A DNA stretch of 64,000 nucleotides from Epiperipatus broadwayi (GCA_028023455.1 JAQFVV010000354.1:310001-374000), one strand, 5' to 3'; positions 44,872 through 58,135 are shown, counted from the first letter of the stretch. Translations and numbers: made by a program. Notes: a model not told the origin generated them from the sequence alone.

Positions 44872-44984
44872 AATCGAGTGTTGTTAGCCGAGAGTTCATC
44901 GCAGCCGCCTTGCAAGCAAGTAGTTGGTTACAGACGGTTGTGGGTTCGCATCCCGGCCGATGCTATGACATATGAAAAAAAAAA
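44872..44984 (+). mobile_element. Young tRNA-derived SINE with 15-bp target duplication
   Basis: Flanked by a perfect direct repeat AAGAATGAACAGCTT (44857-44871 and 44985-44999). The 113-bp body has TTAGCCGAGAGTTCATCGC (A-box region), CCTTGCAAGCAAG in the anticodon region, GGGTTCGCATCCCGG (B-box) and ends in about ten A residues. It interrupts the LINE relic. The length, A-tail and long TSD mark LINE-mediated insertion. It carries only the tRNA-like head and tail, with no unrelated body. Confidence 0.85.
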
Positions 44985-46283
44985 AAGAATGAACAGCTTT
45001 TAAATATTTTTTGTCAAAGAATGAAATTAAGCATTGGAAATTCATGAAGGAATCTAGAAATAATATATTTCACACAATAGATTATGTATTAGTAGAGAAA
45101 GAAGAAATAAATAAAGAACTGAAAATTAAAGTGTTTGACAAGAAGAAAGAGAATGTAATTGTGATCATATTTTTTTATAATAGAAATCGTTAATAATGTG
45201 ATGGAAAATAATAATAAAAGTACAAAGGATAGTGAAAGATGTGGATGGAGAGTGAATGATAAGAATAAGTTAGAAGAATATAAAACAAAAACAGAAGAAA
45301 TCATTGAAGAGTTTGATGGAAATGAATGTAAAGATTGGTATGGTGAAGTAGAAAAAGTGGCAAATAAAGTTTTAGATGAGCATATTCAAAAGAATAAAAG
45401 TAATAGAAAAGTGAGTATTAGTAAAAGGGTAAAAGAGAAGAAAAAGCATGCAGAGAATATAAATGTGCTACTAAAAATGAAGAAAGTGAAAAAAATGTTA
45501 ATATTAAATGGAAAACCTATTTTAAAAAAAGGAAATTGGCTAAAATGGATAACTATATAGAGAGAATGAAATTACATAGAATGTTAATAAAAATGGAAGA
45601 GATGGGAGAAGAAATTTTTGGAAATATATTAAAAAAGAAATGTAGGGGGGAGAGAAATAATATTACTAAAGGATGAGAAAAAAGAATGTATCTCTAGAGA
45701 AGAAATACAGACAATCTTAAATAAGTATGTAATAGATATAGAAAAGATGTTAGATGGGAAGACCAGAGTGATAACAAACATAAAAGCACATAATAATGGA
45801 AATATTAATTTTACAGAAAATTAATTGAATGAGACAAGGAAGAAATTGAAAAGAAGAAAGGCAACAGGTTTAGATGGATGGGTAGAAGAGATGGTGATGA
45901 ATTTCGGAAATAGGGCAAAATTAAATCTATTATAATGTTTTAGTAAGGTGACACAAAAGACAGAATTTCCAGATGGCAGAAGTACTACCAGAGTGAGGCT
46001 ATTAATTAATGGAAAGAGTAAGGCTCATAGAAAGATAAACAATTATAGACCCGTAATGATAATATCACGTTATATAAAGTTTTTTCATATGTGGTTGCTG
46101 GAAGGGTGGTAAAATGGATGGAAAAAATAATATAAGAGAAATTCAGGAAGTTTTAAAATGAATAGGCGTATAGGAAATATTTTATTTGTAGTCACTGGAT
46201 AGGCGTATAGGAGATAGTTTATTTGTAGTCACATAAATTATTTATAGATATGAGTAGAAATACATGTAGGCAGTTATATATGG

Positions 46284-46284
46284 T

Positions 46285-46315
<31 letters not shown>

Positions 46316-46460
46316 CTTTTCCCCCCCCTTCTCTTTTTACAACCCCCCCCCCACCCAACCACCCGGGGGGGGGGAAAAACCCTCTTAACATTTACAAAAA
46401 AAAAAAAACTTGTTTAGACTATTACCCTCTTAATTTTATATATATATATATAGAGAGAGA
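46284..46460. repeat. TA runs around a C/G/A homopolymer block
   Basis: (TA)n at 46284-46314 and about 46438-46452 flank a segment made of runs of C (8-9), G (9) and A (12), including ACCACCCGGGGGGGGG. It is unlike anything else in the window and may be an assembly or base-calling artefact. Confidence 0.6.
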
Positions 46461-47439
46461 AGGCATATGATAGAGTAAATTGAATAAGATTATGAGTAAG
46501 TTTAAAGAATTTTGAAAATGAATGGAACTTTAATGGTTTTTATTAAGAATTTGCACGAAAATAATTATTATATGTGTCAGTTAGGAAATATAGAATCAGA
46601 TAGAGTTAAAACAGGAATGGATCTAAGGGAAATATGCCCTATGTCATCTATTTTTTATTATATTTGAGAGAAATGGTAAAAGCAATAAAAATACTAGGAA
46701 GAGGGGTAGAAATACCATTAATAAATGGCCAGAAAGTATATGCATTATCAGATCTTTTATTTGCTGATGATATCTTCTTATGCACAGAGTAGAGAAAAAA
46801 CATAGAAGTTATACTGAAGATGTGCCCAAGCGTGAGTAAAAAAATGGAGATCATTAAGAAAAATCAAAAATAATGATGATAAATGCTGGGGAAAGAGAAG
46901 AAAAAGAATTTTTATTGGGGGATATAAAGCTAAATGTGGTGAATAAGCATAACTATTTGGGAATCATCTTAAGTAATCAGAGAAATTACTTGGATGAATG
47001 GGAGAAAAAATTGGTAAATGAGCAAAGAAAGGGAAGGGACTAATAAAGAAATTAACAGTGTTGATATATAATAAATGTGATGTAGCAAGAATTGTATGGA
47101 AGAAAGTGTCAGTAGCAGGATTAACTTATGATAATTATATGTTATAATGGGCTGTTAGATTACTTAGAAAAAGTAAAAGAGAAGTAGAAAGATATGCATT
47201 AGATGCAGATGTGTGGATGGTAAAGTAAGAAATTGGATGGTCAAGTTTTTATATGAGAGATACAAAATGCAAAATGAACATGTTTGGTAGATTGAAATTT
47301 ATGGATAGTAAGAGAATAGCCAAAATAGCATTTAATTGGGTTATGAGTAAAAGACAAGCAATGAAATAGATCAGAAAGATAGTACTGTATGCAGAAGTTT
47401 GGATAAAGACTTTATTATAGATAGACAACTTCCATATTT

Positions 47440-47575
47440 CTCCATTCTTTTTTATTTCATAAATAATTTCATATAAATATACAATAAAAGACAAATAACT
47501 ACCAAGGTGCATTTCAGGCTGAACAAGCACTCATCAGTTGGGCCAGGTCATCACCTCTCATATATATCTTTATTA
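47440..47575 (-). mobile_element. Hammerhead-bearing dispersed repeat (copy 3, partial)
   Basis: On the minus strand: GGTGATGACCTGGCCCAA, the hammerhead-like motif, then TTGGTAGTTATTTGTCTTTT, which aligns with 27459-27535. The B-box module is not recognisable after it. Confidence 0.55.
47502..47541 (-). ncRNA. Type I hammerhead-ribozyme-like motif, copy 3
   Basis: Minus strand: CCAA; CTGATGA (perfect core); GTGCT / TGTTC / AGCCT (stem II with one mismatch and one G-U); GAAA; TGCAC; H17 = C; TTGG pairing with CCAA. The only core defect is the base before H17 (C where U16.1 is expected). Core strands that are damaged in the other copies are intact here. Confidence 0.55.
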
Positions 47576-47811
47576 CATGAAGAGTATTTATGAAGAGCAA
47601 ATTGTCTCATTTTTATTTTCAAGCATCAATTTACTCCTGTACCAACTTTTACTTTATCAACTTTAAAATAATTCACATTCTTTTTTAACTTTTTGCGATC
47701 GTTTTAGATAATCTGAATTTTTTAATTTATATTTTTTAATACAAATAATTGTTATAAAATAAAAATAGAAACTTCCAAACAATTTTAAATAGAAAACATA
47801 GTTACTTATTT
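47576..47811. other. AT-rich spacer
   Basis: Nothing recognised. Confidence 0.4.
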
Positions 47812-49012
47812 ATTCATCATCATCATCATCATTATCAACCATTATCAATCCACTGCAGGATGAAGGTCTCTCCAAGTTTAATCCATCTCTGATCTTTAGC
47901 TTCTCTTCTCCACATCACCTCTGCACACTTTCTTATTTCATCCATCCATCTCACATGTGGTCTCTTTCTGGGTCTTTTACAGTCTCTTGGAATCCAGTTT
48001 AAAATTTCAGTTGTCCATCTATTATCATCTCTTCTAGCAATATGTCCAGCCCAACTCCAATTCAATCTTTTAATTTTTTCAATGAGGTCAGTAACACCTG
48101 TTTGTTCTCTTACCCATACATTGTGTTTTCGATCTCTTCTTGTTACTCCCAACATACATCTTTCCATACTTCTTTGAGTAGTAAGAAGTCTCTGTATTGC
48201 TCTTCTATTGAGTATCCAAGTTTCAGATCTATAAGTAAGAACTGGTAAAACACATTTGTTAAAAACCTTCTTTTTCAAACACATAGACATATTTCCTCTT
48301 AGTATCAAGTTATTTCTACCAAAAGCACTCCAACCAAGTTTAATTCTATGATTAATTTCCTCCATTATGTTTCCATCTGTATTAATAATCTGACCAAGGT
48401 ATTTGTAACTGTTAACTTCTTCTAATTCATCATAATCAATCTTTATTTTCATATTTTGAGCAAATCAATTAAACATTACTTTAGTCTTTTTAACATTTAT
48501 CTTTAGTCCTACTTTCCTACTTTCATCTGATAACTCCTGCAACATTTCCTGCAGCTCTGAAGCATTATTTTCAAAAACAACTACATCATCTATGAAATCT
48601 AAATGACTTAAATAATCTCCATTACTTTCACTTCTTTAGTTTCCCATTTTAATCCACAAAATACTTCTTGCAGCACTGCTGTAAAAAGTTTTGGAGATAT
48701 GGAGTCATCTTGTCTTACACCTTTCTCAATGTTGACTTTCCCAGTATCATTATGTAATCTAATTGTTGCTGTTGAATTTTTATAAATATTCTTTAAAATA
48801 TGACAATATCCTGGATCTATACCTTGATGATCCAATGCTTTAATCACTGAAGAAATGTTTATAGAATTGAATGCCTTTTCATAATCTACAAATCCTAAGC
48901 ATAATGGCAACTCATATTCATTTGTCCTTTCTATAACTTCTCTCAGTACCTGAATGTGATCTACTGTGCTAAAACCACTTTTAAATCCAGCTTGTTCTCT
49001 TGGTTGGTTTAT
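47812..49012 (-). pseudogene. 5'-truncated RTE-type non-LTR retrotransposon
   Basis: The minus strand from 49012 reads EQAGFKSGFSTVDHIQVLRE, LGFVDYEKAFNSIN (motif A, Asp as N in FNSI), GVRQDDSISPKLFTAVLQEV (motif B), then after a frameshift near 48620 SHLDFIDDVVVFENN (YxDD box as FIDD), and KVGLKINVKKTKVMFN followed by a TGA. The long frame 48452-47835 continues EVNSYKYLGQIINTDGNI ... VLPVLTYRSETWILN ... LNWSWAGHIARR to HVRWMDEIRK. The 3' end is a (GAT)n tail (ATGATGATGATGATG), typical of RTE elements. Truncated by a TA repeat upstream. Two disabling changes make it a recent but dead copy. Confidence 0.88.
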
Positions 49013-49066
49013 TATATATATATATATATATATAATTATGCACATATACTAAATATGTTATATATT

Positions 49067-49102
<36 letters not shown>

Positions 49103-49128
49103 TGCACATATACTAAATATGTTATATA
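49005..49128. repeat. About 62-bp tandem duplication with TA runs
   Basis: Two copies of TTGGTTTA-(TA)n-ATTATGCACATATACTAAAT-ATGTTATATA, differing in TA run length, at the truncated end of the RTE element. Confidence 0.8.
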
Positions 49129-49904
49129 CATTAAGGGTTTAATTCTCCTGTACTCTATTGTTTTGTTCTCACTGGATTTAAGCTTTTAAATTTTGCTTTA
49201 ATATTAAACCATTATTATTTATCAGAATTTAATAAATATGCTCTCATTTGATAGATATTTTGTTTAGAAATTAAATTTTAAAAAATCACATTCAATTTCA
49301 AAATTATTTTAAAAGTTAGATTTTAATCAAAACAAAGTGCTGCTATGTTATCAAATTTCATGTAAAGCAGATTCAATTTGCAAAATGAACAAAATCTTCT
49401 TTGTTTAATATTTGTTTAAAAATCTGAACAAATTATTTTCAATAATTAATATATCAATCAAATTTTGCTTTAAATGTTTATAATTTTTAATACTTTTTAT
49501 ATGGCTAAATATTATTATAGATTATTTAGTGATGACATTTTCTAGATTGTTTAATTTCTCACAATTATAATCTCCATGCAAGTTTTTATATTTAAAAATA
49601 AAATATTTTTGTAAAAATAAATATATAATGATATATATTATACCGAGAAAAAGTCGGTATATGTAAACACACACACACTCAAGCAATGTAAAATACTCTA
49701 TTTTATTTTTCTTACAACTTAGGATAAAAAATAGATATAGTTTTCTTTCCATTTTCTAAAATACATTTGTAAAAATAAAGATAATAATTGTCTCATTAAA
49801 TAGTCAAGGCTTTCGTATAAACTAATAAAATAACATTCTCTAAAAATATAGAATAAAAGAAAATATAATATGCCATTATAAATATTAATAGATAATTTCC
49901 ACTT
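49129..49904. other. AT-rich non-coding stretch
   Basis: Nothing recognised. Confidence 0.45.
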
Positions 49905-51803
49905 GTATACGCCACGGGGTATTTAAAAAAGGGTTTCTTTTAGAAGTATAATTATATTAAAAGTAAAACTTATAGAAATGATTTTGAGAAAAGATTAAAT
50001 GCTCGACTTCTAAGTTAATGTAAATTGTATTGTTCTGGTAAGACACGCACACACGTATGCACTCAAAGTGTGAATGAATAGAAGTTTGTTAACTGAGATT
50101 GCAACATGAGATTGCCAAGACCTAAAATTGCCTTAAGCACAAGGATTGAGTGAACATTTACATCGGACGCGGACCCGAACGACAACTCTAAAAATATGGA
50201 ACTCTGGGGGGAGATTGGATCCTAAGATAAGATCCATCTCATATAAATATCACGAAAAATCTATTCAAAGGTTGGCTTGATATTGTTGCTTAATATGTTT
50301 TCGCTTAACGTGCTTGCTTGATATATTCAATATAGTCTACTTGATATAGCTTGATATAAAATAATATTCTTTCGTTTCGCCGTATCCATATTCAAGATGA
50401 TCGTTGTGAAATTAATACTGAGAGCGTCGATTATCATGATGGGCTAGGAAACCCGTCAGTGATTGATCGACGCTCCGCCACCAGATATCTCCGAAGCTAT
50501 GAATATTTAACGACATCTCCATTTGAAATTAATGCTCCGATCAAATAATAATGTTCCGAGAAATACCAGAATCGTCCAGACCACGCTATGCTCAACTTTG
50601 AATAAAACGAATACTTCATTATGAAGATGCCATATCCCACGTTCAAATCCTCATTTCATTCGAAGCAGCGGAAGTCGAAATCCAAATCCTAGGTAACAAT
50701 TTATTTTACTTTATGTTTCATTCACTCCATTCGTAAACTCTTAAAGGCAATCTCATAGTTAACTAACTTACACTTGCGTAAATTAAATCATAAAAGATTC
50801 CGTAACATTTATCCTATTATTGTAACTTATCTTTGCGTAACCTCAACATTCATAAAATCAAATTTAATCTTAGGACTTTTCCAAACATGAACTTTGACCT
50901 TAATTATTATCTAATAAGCCATCGCAATTACTTTTAAGATATAAAATGAAATTTGTATTCCATATCGTAGTATGTATAATATATTTCTTTCTGTGCGAGT
51001 GCGTGAATGCGTGTGTGTGCGTGTGCTAATAAAATGTGAATTAATATTGCTTTTTTTATATTCAATAAATTTGTTCAGTATATAAACAAGTCGAGCATTT
51101 CTCAAATCTTTTCGTACAATTAAATTCTTATTTTATTTCTTCTTTTGATCATCAATAAAGTTATCATTTAATTACACTAATTTAGATTTATATTTGTTTA
51201 CTTAACCATTGTTTTTTTTTAAAATGTCTTTTACCAACATCGTGCCGTAAGTCACGATGTTTATTTATTTACTCTTAGTTAAGATAGGTTAAGAATTGGG
51301 CGGGCCTATAATAAAATATAAATAAATGTTTAATGCTAATATTGAAAGTAATTCATAGGGGGGATGATCTAAGAAGTCTAATTGTTTGGGAGGGATGAAC
51401 GAACAGTCGTATTGGTCGCCAACAACCAATAGTTAAGTCCAGTACTAGGATCACTCAGTTAATAAATAAAACTTCCTTCCCATTAGTGTACAGTGCGTCT
51501 TTTACGTAAGGAGTAATTGCTGAAACAATTACATCGTGGCCCTGAGTGACCCTATTGGTCCATGCTAGGAGTTGGAGCTTGTGGGCGGGATTAGACTTCG
51601 AAATCGTTTTGACATGACGTAAGGTGATGCGAGAAGTTAAATAATAATTAAATCATCGTGTCTGGCGCCCCCTTGTATTGATAGTGAATAATTACCGATA
51701 TAAGAAAATAAATAAAGCTTTACGCTATGTCATGTTTGTTTCGGAGCTCTCGATCTCTTTTAGGAACGTAAGGATAAAAAGCTAAAATAAGCTGACGGTA
51801 ACA
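49905..51803 (+). mobile_element. Probable solo LTR, related to the 15.6-22.1 kb element
   Basis: A block of higher complexity runs from about TGTATACGCC to GGTAACA. It shares with the giant LTRs, in the same order, GAAGCAGCRGAAG, the splice-donor-like AAATCCTAGGTAA, TAAACTCTTAA-like and CTGGCGCCC followed by AAATAAATAAAG. No second copy or internal coding region adjoins it. The boundaries are uncertain and I saw no clear target duplication. Confidence 0.5.
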
Positions 51804-54224
51804 ATATATATATTGATTTTTAATAATTATTACACAATTACAATACAAAAATAATCACAAACTTTCCAAAAAATCCAATTTTTAGATCAACATAATATTT
51901 TTTCAAAGTGGTTTCACAAAGTTTGAAATCACCAAATATACAATGACTATTCATCAATGGGTGGTTTCAGAAATGCTGAAATTCTTAATTATTTGATTAT
52001 CCTGATGTCATTTGAATTTTTTGAAACTAAATTATTAGAAAAATATATATGTGAATTTTAAGACTGCAAACAATAATGTTAAAATTTCTCAGTAGAGGAT
52101 GAAAAATTAAAATTATTTTTTTAGATTTCTCAGACACAGGTCCCTCATCTAAATTAATGGGTTGATTAATATGGTATAAAAATGTTATTGAATTAAAAAG
52201 TATATATATTGGCTTCTTACAACCATTATTTAAAACAAATGAATAATATTTAATTGCAATATGTAGTTATTGAATATGATTCACATTTTTTCCACTCTTT
52301 GTATCATATACATAAAACTAATTGACATATAAAACTTCTATTGAATTTAAATATATTGATTTTAAAATGTTGTTTTAACTTGAAAAAGATCAAAAATTAA
52401 CAAACAAACTGACTTTTCAAAATCAATAAAAGCATTTAAAAAACATTTATACTTTTATATTATCTAGAATAAAATACCCTTTTCTTCTTTCTATGATATA
52501 AATTTAAATTCTACAAATATTAATTAATTTTACCAAATATATGTTATATTTATTAAATAAAAATATCTTTCAAATTAGCAAAAACTATTTTGAAACAAAA
52601 AAAAAAATTATTTAGAATTAATTCTGCTTGATAAATAAAATGTGAATAAGTGCTCCATTTTGTACAATTTATGTTCTGCAATTTGAACTTTGAACTAAAA
52701 CACATTATTTTTTGCTAATAACTACAGCTATCTAATAATATAAATGTTAATTAAAACACAATTCATTTAAAATAATTTTCTTGAAAATTCCAATACAACT
52801 ATTGGAATGTAGGGAATTTAATTACTGAATAAATTTCATAATGATAGCAAATTTATTCAACATCATTTCTCTGATCTATAACAAAGGTCTAATATATTTA
52901 ATGTATTTTAACCTAATATGAGATAGATATCATCTTGGAAATAATTTCTACATATCTTATAAAAATACTTAGTTTTAAACAAAGCATTTCCCCCCTTAAA
53001 ATATTTAATGCACAATCATTATAATAGTATTCATGGGCCTGTTTATGACCACCATATGTAAATGTCTCAAAGGTTTTCTACAAACACAGACTCACAAGAT
53101 AAATATTAAACTTTATGTAAGTAAATGCCAGATGGTGTGCTTAGGCTATTGATGGGCTCCACAGATGATGGATAGTGGAGTGACTTTTAGATGTGAAGGT
53201 CAACTGTTAATGTGAAATAATCATTGTCTAACCAGAGCTTCTTTTGCTTTGTAGGATAGAATAATGGTTCCTAAAAGGTTAGGTACTGCTTTCAATACAA
53301 ATAACTTTTCTGTCTCTCTTTTTCTTCTTTGGTCACTGAAGTTATTAAAGAACTTGGTCATTATAAATCTCTTATACTATAGGACATCTCTTTATAATAA
53401 CTGTGGCAATGGGATTATGTGTTTATGTGCCAACATTTCCATTTTATAATTGCACATACAACCTTTCTGACTTCAATAGCTCATTCTTTTTTCTTTTCAT
53501 TTTTTGGCTCAAGCTCTCAAGAATTAAAATCAATGACAGAGACAGGTTTAGTAGACTGGCAATCTATAGTTATGATCTTTGCTTGAGGCAGTGCACTAAC
53601 AAATGAGTCAGTTTGGAACAGGATTTAAATGAGACAGAAGTTTCATCTGGCAAAGATTGTATGTTTTGGCAGTTCTATTTAAGGACCTTCTGCCTACCAC
53701 AGAGGTGGAAAAGCTTTCAAAATGTAGTCTAAAATAATCTGTCTCACAGAGTCTGGCTAGGTTGTAACATTTGGAAAATTACTCATTTCAGTTTTAGAAA
53801 TAAATAATATCAGTAGAAGTGAATACTATCTATTTTTTAAAAATATCAGTTCATGAAATAGGCAAATTTTACATGATATAAACTATTCAAGACCAGAATA
53901 GAGGACTCCACTTGTGACTATAGAACTGTCAAGATTTAAGATTGACATAACTCCTAGAGATAGGAATTTTACTAAATAAATGGGTGCAAGTTTTTTACGA
54001 AAGATAGGTCAGACAGTGAAAGAAGAATGCATGGTGTTGGATTTGTTCTCGAATACACGAACTTTCTGTTGTTGGGTTTCTCATTGTATCAATGTATGGT
54101 TAATGATTTTAAAACTTGCCTTGCATAATGGTAATAGAGACCATTTTATCAGTCCCTTTTCTTTGTCATTAGATTCAAAGGATTCAAAAAAAGCTTTTAT
54201 TTCTTGTTGAAAAGTTTTATTGCA
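51804..54224. other. Mostly AT-rich, unassigned
   Basis: 51.8-53.0 kb is AT-rich with no signal. 53.0-54.2 kb is GC-richer and may include the decayed 5' part of the LINE that follows (a frame at 53980-54210 lies directly before its endonuclease block), but I cannot support a gene. Confidence 0.4.
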
Positions 54225-56330
54225 ACAACACCATTAAAAGATCGAATTTTCTTTTTGGAGATTTCTATGCACTTGTTGGAACAATTAATATACATTGATC
54301 AAAAGTTAATGGAAACAACGACATTAACACTGTAAATTCTAAAGGTATGTTATTATTAAATTTTGCACAACATATGGACTAACTATCACAAACACTTTGC
54401 TTAGGCAGAAAGACCATTAACTACAAAGGAATTTAGATGCATCAATGCTCAAACAATGGTATTTAATAGATTATTATTTTGAGTCTTAATACCAGATAGG
54501 AGAATTCACAAACTCAGATTGTTGGAAAGATCATCAATTAGTATACTCTAAGATTAATATGATAATGACATTAAAATAGATATTATTTCAACCATATTCA
54601 CCAGAAAATTAATGTTCGTTTTAAAGAAGAATCTACCATATATGCTAAATTTTAACAGTTATTAAACACTAAAATTGCTAATTTGGATTTTCAGAAATGT
54701 CATATTCTTGAAGGATGGAATTCTCTTTAAAAAATCTGTTACGGATGCATGTAAATCTATCCATGGGTTTATTAAAAAGAAGAATTATGACAGGTTTGTT
54801 GATAATAATTAAAATAAGCACGTGGTATCTTCTTGGAAAAATAATAGATTAAAGATGGAACTTCATAATAAACATAAAGACCTGAAAGCAGAGGTTAAAT
54901 GACTCACAAAATGGATTAAAATGATTGGTGAATTAAAAGAGCAAAGAACATAGACTTTGGCTAATCATGGTCATTCTAGAACATTTTGATGCAATGAAAT
55001 AAACATATGGGAGAAATGGTATCACAATTTACTAAAGCGAGAAATACCTTTTGTTATATGATGGTAATATTTTGAATAGGTGGAAAGATTGTCCCAATCA
55101 TCTTTTGAATAAAATACAAGAATTGATATGATGACTTTTAATAATATATCCATTTTATCTATGCATTTAGATTTGAGCAAAGTTATTTAAGTTAATGAAG
55201 TCAAGACACATCTTTGTAATAAGAAAAGCCTGCAGGTCCTGATAAAATATCTGGATAATATGGTTGTGATATGTAAGCTTCAAGCATATTGGAATTTTCT
55301 AGAAGTAAGTGGCCCCATAAAGATTTACCATCCAATCTTAAATGTGCTTCAATTATTCCAGTTTTTAAAACAAAGGAATAGACAACATTTTGATAATAAT
55401 CGTGAAATATCATTATGATAATGATCATGGAATATTATTACTATCCCCTACAAAAAAGTACTTTCAAGATATCTGTTGAATAGATTGCTTCCAGTCATAA
55501 ATGATTGATTACTAGGGACTTATTGCCAGGAAAATGCAAGAAAAGTATTAGAAGCAAAGGAATGGTTTATATATTGCTTTTATTGATTTTGGTTAAGGCA
55601 ATTGATTCAATTAATAGGAAAAGGCTTTGATATTGTCTGAAATTAGTCCGTTGTTCATCAAAGTTTATTCACATTATGCAGATTCTATATGATAGAAGAA
55701 GAGGAAGTGTTATTACTACAGGTGGAAAATCAGACATCTGGAATGAAAAATGGTGTTAAAGTAGGATGTGTACTTGTTCCATCATTGTTTTCAATTTTCA
55801 TGACAGTGATCTTTGAAATTGGTTATAGGTGGGTTAATTAGGTAGGGATCAAATACATGTTTGATAGTGGAATTTTTAATTTGAATCAGTTGAAACCAAA
55901 AATAAGAACATCATCTTCTTGGATTCTGGATTTACAGTATTCTGATGGTTGTGATATTTTTTTCCAGTTTTTAAGACAAGTTACAAAATGTTCTTATTGT
56001 TTTAATGCAACTTATAAAGATCTCAGTTTGTTAATTAATATTCAAAAATCTCAAATTCTTTATCAATCGGTGAGTAGAGAGTTATCAACTTGAGAATGCA
56101 ATGGAAGACATCCCAGAAGAATGCTTTATGGTGAACATGAACATGGGTTCCTTAGGAAAAATAGAGTTCTACATTATAAGGGTTATCTTAAACCTTCTAA
56201 AAAGTACAATAATTGTTTCTATTGGAAAAATATGGTAGAGAATAGAATACTTTGGGGAGCTACCAAGAGATATAATGCTGAAGTATTTCAAAAAGAAAAG
56301 TTTTTGCTGAGAAAATTAAAAAACAGCCTA
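54225..56330 (+). pseudogene. Decayed non-LTR retrotransposon (endonuclease plus RT)
   Basis: Plus-strand blocks in order: GDFYALVGTI (GDFN-like) at about 54256; NTVNSKGMLLLNFAQHMDLT and ITNTLLRQKDH at about 54320-54420; KDHQLVYSK at about 54530; SLQVLIKYLDN (the AGPD.I.GE region) at 55220; FIDFG.AIDSINRKRL (motif A) at about 55580; KFIHIMQILYDRRRGSV at about 55660; GMKNGVKVGCVLVPSLFSIF (motif B) at about 55740; ILDLQYSDGCDIF (YxDD as YSDG) at about 55925; then HGFLRKNRVLHYKGYLKPS. The order is correct for EN-RT polyproteins with many stops. The clade is not assigned. Confidence 0.75.
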
Positions 56331-58135
56331 GTAAATTAACAATAAGCAATGAATCGAACCAGCATGTTCTGTATGTGGATGGAGTTTGTATAGTCACAGC
56401 AAAACTCATTTTTAGATAATTTTGTTGTCTTTTCTCTCCTTTTTGGATTGGATATACTTATTTTTGAGAGGCTGTTTTCTATTTTTATTAATATTGATAA
56501 ATAATATCAGTTTTTAAAAGTTTTATAATTATAAATATATTTAAAAATTGTCATATATAAAATTAAAAGCACGTGAAGCGCTTGAAAGAGAAGCTATACA
56601 GAGTGCTAAAAATATTAAATGCTAAGTGCCTTCGAGGTCATTTGCCTCATATTCATAGTGATAAGAAAAATGCAGAACAGAGAAATAAAAGTGATCTGCA
56701 ATTTATATGCAAATGATTTAGATAGCCCAATGAGCTATCGAGAGAGAAGTTTAAAATTCCTAATAGTTTAAAAATTTTCATTAAGTATAGCAATCACGAG
56801 TATTGTTAAAAAACTTCTTTCTATGAATAAAAACAATATATATAAAATTACCACATTAAAAAAAACAAACATGAATATTATTTTTAGTTTTATCTTGCAG
56901 AATTGTAGGTCAGGTTGATAGTATTTATTATAAATAAAAACAAAAGTTAGCCTTTTAATGATGTGCTTGGAACAGCTTTTGTGCCTAATATGATAATTAT
57001 TTTTTATGCTTTCTATTTTTAATAAAATAAATTCTTTATTAAATTATTGCATTCATGAGGGGAATAATCACAAGAAACATAAAAGTAAAAGTGAGAAGCA
57101 AAAATAAAAATAATATATTAATTTTTGAAATAAAAAAAGTAATTGTAAACAGAAATAAGTAATGAAAAAATTCCATTTTAGCACTTGGTCTAAAAAATGT
57201 ATTTAATGAAAAAAAATTCTCTACTATATTTTCATCAGTATAACAAGTTTTGATAAGAAATATTTTCAAGTATTCAAATTATTTGTTAAAATATTAAAAT
57301 TCCACTTATAATTACAAAGAAAAACAACAATAATAGTGATGCCCTTGGTTGTGTCATTATTATATTTTCCTTTGATTAATTTTCAGCTAAAATAGAATAT
57401 ATTCAACTAAAAGCTGAATGTAAATGTCACATACTTATTTAGAAACAAATATTTAATTTAATATTACAAAAGAAAATAAATAATGAATAAAATTAGATTT
57501 TTTTAATGTTAAAAAAATCAAAGATATGCATACACACTGGATACTTTCCCACAAAAGTGGATTGTTTAATCTTATTAAGTTGACTTTTCACTAAAACATG
57601 ATGATATCTCAATTGAAATGAACAAAAATACATTTCAGTTTTGGTTTTTGCTGATAAATTGTCTCAAAAGCCATACAATATGTCAATAGATAACCAATAT
57701 GTATTAAGGTAATGTTATTTGTAAGTAAGAATAAATTAAGCTTAACAGCAACAGCTGCAATGTGGTTTAGAAACACAAATATTACAAATGATATCTAATA
57801 CTACTTGTAAGAACATCATTTGATTTATATAAATATTACTTCAATTTTGACTTTTTTATTATAAATGTTATTTGCAGATCAATATTAAAACATTTATATA
57901 AAATAATAAGAATATACGACCATAAAACACAAAAATATAGAAATATAATTCTTTTTGTTTAATTGATTTCTTACAATTAGTTATTATAATAAAATATTTT
58001 TTTATATAATTTCAGGAGTAGTTTCTTAAGAAATAGAAAAATATCAGTCATTTAAAAAAGATGAAAAATCTTTAAAGCTGTTTATAGTACAAGCAGTATG
58101 TGATACTGCTAATTCAGAAAAAGATGGCATAAAAT
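56331..58135. other. AT-rich non-coding stretch
   Basis: No gene or clear repeat. It probably includes the LINE 3' end near 56.4 kb. Confidence 0.45.

Larger units (their letters stand above)
43436..47250 (+). pseudogene. Decayed non-LTR retrotransposon with SGNH-type ORF1
   Basis: ORF1 relic: a Lys/Glu coiled coil (43436-43654, e.g. VKNVEVKLKVLDMKCEQIKK), then IVLIGDSLIRR at 43757 and VGTNNLSKPSER at 43893, which look like blocks of the SGNH/esterase domain known from CR1-type ORF1. ORF2 relic: endonuclease-like FHTIDYVLVEKEE at 45078; KATGLDGWVEEM at 45868; NNYRPVMIISRYI at 46044; VYALSDLLFADDIFLC (YxDD box as FADD) at 46740-46790; NYLGIILSNQ at 46951. Broken by many stops, a SINE (44872-44984) and a low-complexity block (46284-46460). 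Strong A+G bias on the coding strand. Confidence 0.7.

Noticed and set aside
44872-44984. Functional tRNA gene
   Set aside because: The B-box is good but the T-stem and anticodon stem do not pair properly, and the A-tail and TSDs show a SINE.
47812-47840. CRISPR-like or functional ATC repeat
   Set aside because: The (GAT)n run is the normal 3' tail of an RTE retrotransposon.
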